A program made the position numbers and the translations under genes. The notes beneath the pieces were generated by a model. It saw only the letters and a list, made by a program, of their open reading frames with translations. It did no database searches and was not told where the DNA came from. DNA of 7,446 nt from an uncultured Asticcacaulis sp. (GTDB taxonomy: Bacteria > Pseudomonadota > Alphaproteobacteria > Caulobacterales > Caulobacteraceae): contig CAMLPZ010000211.1 of NCBI GenBank assembly GCA_946482045.1, positions 1 through 7,446 of the forward strand, in the 5' to 3' direction. Shown one piece after another: positions 6,304-7,446 of this stretch; the first letter of the stretch is position 1, and the number at the start of each line of letters is the position of its first letter.

Positions 6304-6332
6304 GTCGCCTCCTGATACCCATCAGGGGCGAC
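6304..6332 (-). promoter_or_regulatory. Hairpin sequestering the kinase ribosome binding site
   Basis: In the mRNA, GUCGCC-CCUGAU (6332-6321) pairs fully with AUCAGG-A-GGCGAC (6316-6304) around a GGGU tetraloop. That is 12 Watson-Crick pairs with one bulged A. The 3' arm contains the entire Shine-Dalgarno AGGAGG and abuts the AUG at 6303. Such a stem should strongly limit ribosome access, so kinase translation is likely gated by temperature, a trans-acting factor or RNA, or ribosome movement. A competing smaller hairpin GCGAC-AUGA-GUCGC (6308-6295) puts the AUG in its loop and uses the same GGCGAC. The structure is seen in the sequence; the regulatory role is inferred. It could also act as a DNA operator. 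Confidence 0.7.
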
Positions 6333-6372
6333 TTAAATCACAAAGACATTAGGATTGGCTTAAACCGCGTCG

Positions 6373-6390
6373 GGATTTCCGGATTTCCGG
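6373..6390. repeat. Tandem GGATTTCC repeat in the kinase upstream region
   Basis: GGATTTCC occurs twice back to back (6373-6380 and 6381-6388). The second junction also forms the inverted repeat CCGGA-TT-TCCGG at 6379-6390. It lies about 70 bases upstream of the kinase ATG, where an activator or the promoter would sit. It may be a transcription factor site, but no known regulator consensus is recognised. Confidence 0.45.
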
Positions 6391-6394
6391 AGAT

Positions 6395-6423
6395 AAATGA
6401 CGGGTTAAAAACAAATGACGGGT
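6395..6423. repeat. Direct repeat AAATGACGGGT, two copies 18 bases apart
   Basis: AAATGACGGGT is present at 6395-6405 and 6413-6423. The second copy contains the 3' arm and tail of the peptide-gene terminator; the first repeats that tail beyond its T-tract. It may be a small tail duplication or paired sites for a kinase-gene regulator. The first copy could compete for the 5' arm of the terminator stem over 6 bp (ACGGGT with ACCCGT). Confidence 0.5.
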
Positions 6424-6445
6424 AAGAGCCAACGCGCTTACCCGT
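6405..6445 (-). terminator. Intrinsic terminator of the secreted-peptide gene
   Basis: On the minus strand ACGGGTAAG (6445-6437) and CTTACCCGT (6426-6418) form a perfect 9-bp stem with a 10-base loop. CATTTGTTTTT follows. It starts 10 bases after the peptide stop codon. It makes the peptide gene its own transcription unit and separates it from the kinase, with only read-through reaching the kinase. This is the clearest terminator in the window. Confidence 0.85.
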
Positions 6446-6455
6446 TTGGCACTGC

Positions 6456-6572
6456 TTACCAGCCGCAAGTTGCGTCGGTGCAGGGCGGAGGCTTAGCCAG
6501 GGCTTGGCTGGTGGCAGCGGCCATACCCATGACGGAAACCAGAGCGGCGACCGTGATAACAAACTTCTTCAT
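6456..6572 (-). CDS. Secreted 38-residue peptide precursor (12-residue mature peptide)
   Basis: A very small gene. The start at 6570-6572 is supported by AGGAG eight bases upstream; longer in-frame versions lack such a site and would read through the leader hairpin. Residues 1-26 form a classical Sec signal peptide: KKF, a hydrophobic core at about 4-20, and an ALA cleavage site at 24-26. Cleavage would release KPPPCTDATCGW, with Cys31 and Cys36 spaced to allow a small disulphide ring and an aromatic C-terminus. I recognise no family. It has its own terminator and lies 152 bases upstream of the hybrid kinase on the same strand. A CtrA box and an inverted repeat precede it. A secreted signal for the neighbouring kinase is an attractive inference. 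Alternatives are a small periplasmic protein of other role or a type I toxin, though the polar C-terminus and clean signal site argue against the latter. Confidence 0.75.
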   Translation of the reverse strand: MKKFVITVAALVSVMGMAAATSQALAKPPPCTDATCGW

Positions 6573-6606
6573 GACTGTACTCCTGATAATAGACTCACCA
6601 AAACCC

Positions 6607-6640
6607 GGAAGTTCAACCTTGTGTTGACTTCCTTTTTTCT
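6607..6640 (+). terminator. Terminator-like hairpin on the plus strand, in the peptide-gene leader
   Basis: GGAAGT-T-CAAC (6607-6617) pairs with GTTG-ACTTCC (6623-6632): 10 bp with one bulged T and a CTTGT loop. TTTTTTCTTT follows on the plus strand. In that orientation it has the form of an intrinsic terminator, yet no plus-strand gene precedes it. It could end an antisense RNA crossing the peptide gene. Read on the minus strand it is a leader hairpin preceded by an A-rich run, 34 bases upstream of the peptide ATG, and might affect stability or translation of that mRNA. Confidence 0.5.
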
Positions 6641-6698
6641 TTGCGGACGCCAATTCCCGAACGCCGGCCGAGGCCGTTGTCATAAAAAATTCGCACCG

Positions 6699-6740
6699 AA
6701 CGGTAACCTTAAGCAAAGGTTTGCATAGATGGTTACCGTT
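6699..6740. promoter_or_regulatory. Large inverted repeat upstream of the peptide gene
   Basis: AACGGTAACC (6699-6708) and GGTTACCGTT (6731-6740) are perfect 10-bp reverse complements, 22 bases apart. A second inverted repeat GCAAA-GG-TTTGC lies inside (6713-6724). Each arm contains GGTWACC, itself nearly palindromic, so the two arms could be paired operator sites about three helical turns apart (32 bases). The right arm overlaps the CtrA box by two bases. The location, 127-168 bases upstream of the peptide ATG, fits the promoter zone. The binding protein is unknown. Confidence 0.6.
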
Positions 6741-6754
6741 AACGAAACTTTAAC
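6739..6754. promoter_or_regulatory. CtrA-type binding site (TTAA-N7-TTAAC)
   Basis: TTAACGAAACTTTAAC matches the full CtrA consensus TTAA-N7-TTAAC. CtrA is the cell-cycle master response regulator of Caulobacter and many other alphaproteobacteria. Its boxes usually overlap the -35 region of controlled promoters. Here the site would drive or repress the minus-strand peptide gene, since the NUDIX gene on the other side ends towards it. A weak -10-like stretch containing CTATGC lies about 12 bases further on (6723-6728). Functional binding is not demonstrated. Confidence 0.6.
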
Positions 6755-6871
6755 CACAAAATAAAAAAACCATCAAGACGAGAATCTGAATCGGCGTAAA
6801 TAATTGCGGGAAGTGAGGCAGGGCGCGAATTCTGTTGCAGAATGGGCCACTCGCCTGGTCGAAAATTGACG
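6755..6871. other. Gap between NUDIX stop and the peptide-gene regulatory region
   Basis: No gene seen. An A/T-rich run (about 6755-6770) flanks the CtrA box and may act as an UP-like element. A 6-bp hairpin ATTCTG-TTG-CAGAAT (6829-6843) lies 29 bases past the NUDIX stop without a T-tract, so termination of the NUDIX transcript is unclear. Confidence 0.4.
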
Positions 6872-7318
6872 TCAGGGCATTTCGCGTGTTCGGCGAACAA
6901 CGACCTTTGATTTCAGCAAAACATCAAGGATATCAGCGCGGCTAACCATTAACACAGCTTCGTCGATGGAAACGAATCGCGCCTCGTCGGCATCGTCCCC
7001 AGCCCTGGGCTCGCCGGCCACCCAATGCGCGGCATAGTCGATCAACACATAATGGAATTCGGGCTCAAGGATTTCATAGACTTCGACAAGCCCCGCCATC
7101 TTGGCCGTCACGCCCGTCTCTTCCAGCAGCTCGCGCAAGGCCGCATCCGCCAGGGCCTCATTCAGCTCGACCTTGCCGCCGGGGATCGACCATTCGCCCA
7201 GGCGCGGCGCCCTGCCCCGCTTGATCAGCAGCACCTCATCCCCGCGCCAGCACACGACGCCGACACAGGGGATGGGATACCGGCGCTGCGCGCCTTCATT
7301 AGGTTTTGTGGCTTGCAA
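6872..7318 (-). CDS. NUDIX hydrolase
   Basis: A 148-residue single-domain NUDIX protein. The Nudix box GX5EX7REUXEEXGU is complete at residues 48-70: Gly48, Glu54, Arg62-Glu63, Glu66-Glu67, Gly69. It is preceded by LIKRGRAPRLGEWSIPGG. These enzymes hydrolyse nucleoside diphosphates linked to another group, using Mg2+ or Mn2+ held by the box glutamates. The front part resembles ADP-ribose pyrophosphatase-type or housecleaning members, but the substrate cannot be fixed from sequence. The start is unusual: the only usable in-frame start is TTG at 7316-7318, with no clear Shine-Dalgarno, and an in-frame stop lies 30 bases upstream. The next ATG (Met74) is past the Nudix box. It is divergent from the gene at 7370. 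Confidence 0.9.
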   Translation of the reverse strand: MQATKPNEGAQRRYPIPCVGVVCWRGDEVLLIKRGRAPRLGEWSIPGGKVELNEALADAALRELLEETGVTAKMAGLVEVYEILEPEFHYVLIDYAAHWVAGEPRAGDDADEARFVSIDEAVLMVSRADILDVLLKSKVVVRRTREMP

Positions 7319-7369
7319 AGGACGACTCGCTGATTTAACGCGACGTCACTGTTAATGGAGAGCCCCCGG
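7319..7369. promoter_or_regulatory. Short divergent intergenic region
   Basis: Only 51 bases separate the NUDIX start from the plus-strand gene, so any two promoters must overlap each other or the coding regions. TTAA occurs at 7335-7338 and 7352-7355, but their 13-base gap does not fit a CtrA box. GGAG at 7357-7360 serves as the ribosome binding site of the plus-strand gene. Confidence 0.4.
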
Positions 7370-7446
7370 ATGTCCACCGTAACCGCCTTTGCCGAAACGC
7401 CTGCCGTCGCCGAAGACGTCATTGCGCAAATCAAGGCCGTCGTGGG
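7370..7446 (+). CDS. N-terminal fragment of a gene cut by the window edge (possible FAD-linked oxidase)
   Basis: An ATG at 7370 with GGAG nine bases upstream opens a frame that runs off the right edge after 25 codons. It has good codon usage and no signal peptide. The fragment ends AEDVIAQIKAVVG, the kind of opening found in FAD-binding oxidoreductases of the GlcD/D-2-hydroxyacid dehydrogenase family, where a short helix ending in VG precedes the FAD domain. This resemblance is slight and the assignment is tentative. It is divergent from the NUDIX gene. Confidence 0.6.
   Translation, partial: MSTVTAFAETPAVAEDVIAQIKAVV

Noticed and set aside
6456..6640. Type I toxin-antitoxin reading of the small gene and the antisense terminator
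   Set aside because: It cannot be excluded, but the clean signal peptidase site and polar C-terminal tail fit a secreted peptide better than a membrane toxin, and no plus-strand promoter is evident.
6456..6716. Longer 86-residue version of the small peptide gene
   Set aside because: The extra N-terminal part spans the leader hairpin and A-rich run, lacks a ribosome binding site, and would bury the signal peptide; the internal ATG with AGGAG is far better.
6867..6874. TGACGTCA palindrome
   Set aside because: An 8-bp palindrome overlapping the NUDIX stop codon is expected by chance and has no partner site.

Overview
The window is GC-rich bacterial DNA that looks like an alphaproteobacterium, most probably of the order Caulobacterales (an Asticcacaulis- or Caulobacter-like organism). 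The support is a textbook CtrA box (TTAA-N7-TTAAC) at 6739-6754, the codon bias, a Caulobacterales-style REP-like intergenic hairpin, and the protein families. The order is inferred from motifs; no database was consulted. All complete genes lie on the minus strand. Only a truncated gene at the right edge (from 7370) reads on the plus strand.

Layout in plus-strand order. Positions 1-255 carry no gene but hold a hairpin and a CACAGATT-type repeat. Positions 256-938 hold a translationally coupled pair: a four-helix membrane protein followed by a small Xre-type repressor. A perfect 20-bp palindrome lies in their promoter, and near-identical 43-bp direct repeats sit on both sides of the module. 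Positions 1129-1935 encode a class II aldolase/adducin-fold protein that seems to lack the aldolase catalytic glutamate. Positions 2140-3611 are the qmcA-nfeD pair (SPFH/paraslipin plus NfeD), a membrane quality-control module with its own promoter. Positions 3697-6303 encode a large hybrid histidine kinase: signal peptide, probable periplasmic TPR-like helical sensor, one membrane helix, HisKA, HATPase and receiver. Positions 6456-6572 encode a 38-residue secreted peptide precursor. Positions 6872-7318 encode a NUDIX hydrolase. Positions 7370-7446 are the start of a divergent gene, possibly a FAD-linked oxidase.

The most interesting stretch is 6295-6760. A tiny gene encodes a signal peptide followed by a 12-residue, two-cysteine mature peptide (KPPPCTDATCGW). 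It lies directly upstream of, and in the same direction as, the kinase, whose putative extracytoplasmic sensor has a TPR-like fold, a fold often used to bind peptides. The peptide gene has its own intrinsic terminator and a CtrA box plus a large inverted repeat upstream. The kinase mRNA begins with a 12-bp, single-bulge hairpin that buries its perfect AGGAGG ribosome binding site against the AUG. I propose, as a hypothesis only, a cell-cycle-linked secreted-peptide/sensor-kinase signalling unit with kinase translation gated by RNA structure.

Other regulatory structure includes a perfect TATAAT box ahead of qmcA, a nested 57-nt hairpin between nfeD and the aldolase gene, and a plus-strand terminator-like hairpin lying antisense in the leader of the peptide gene.
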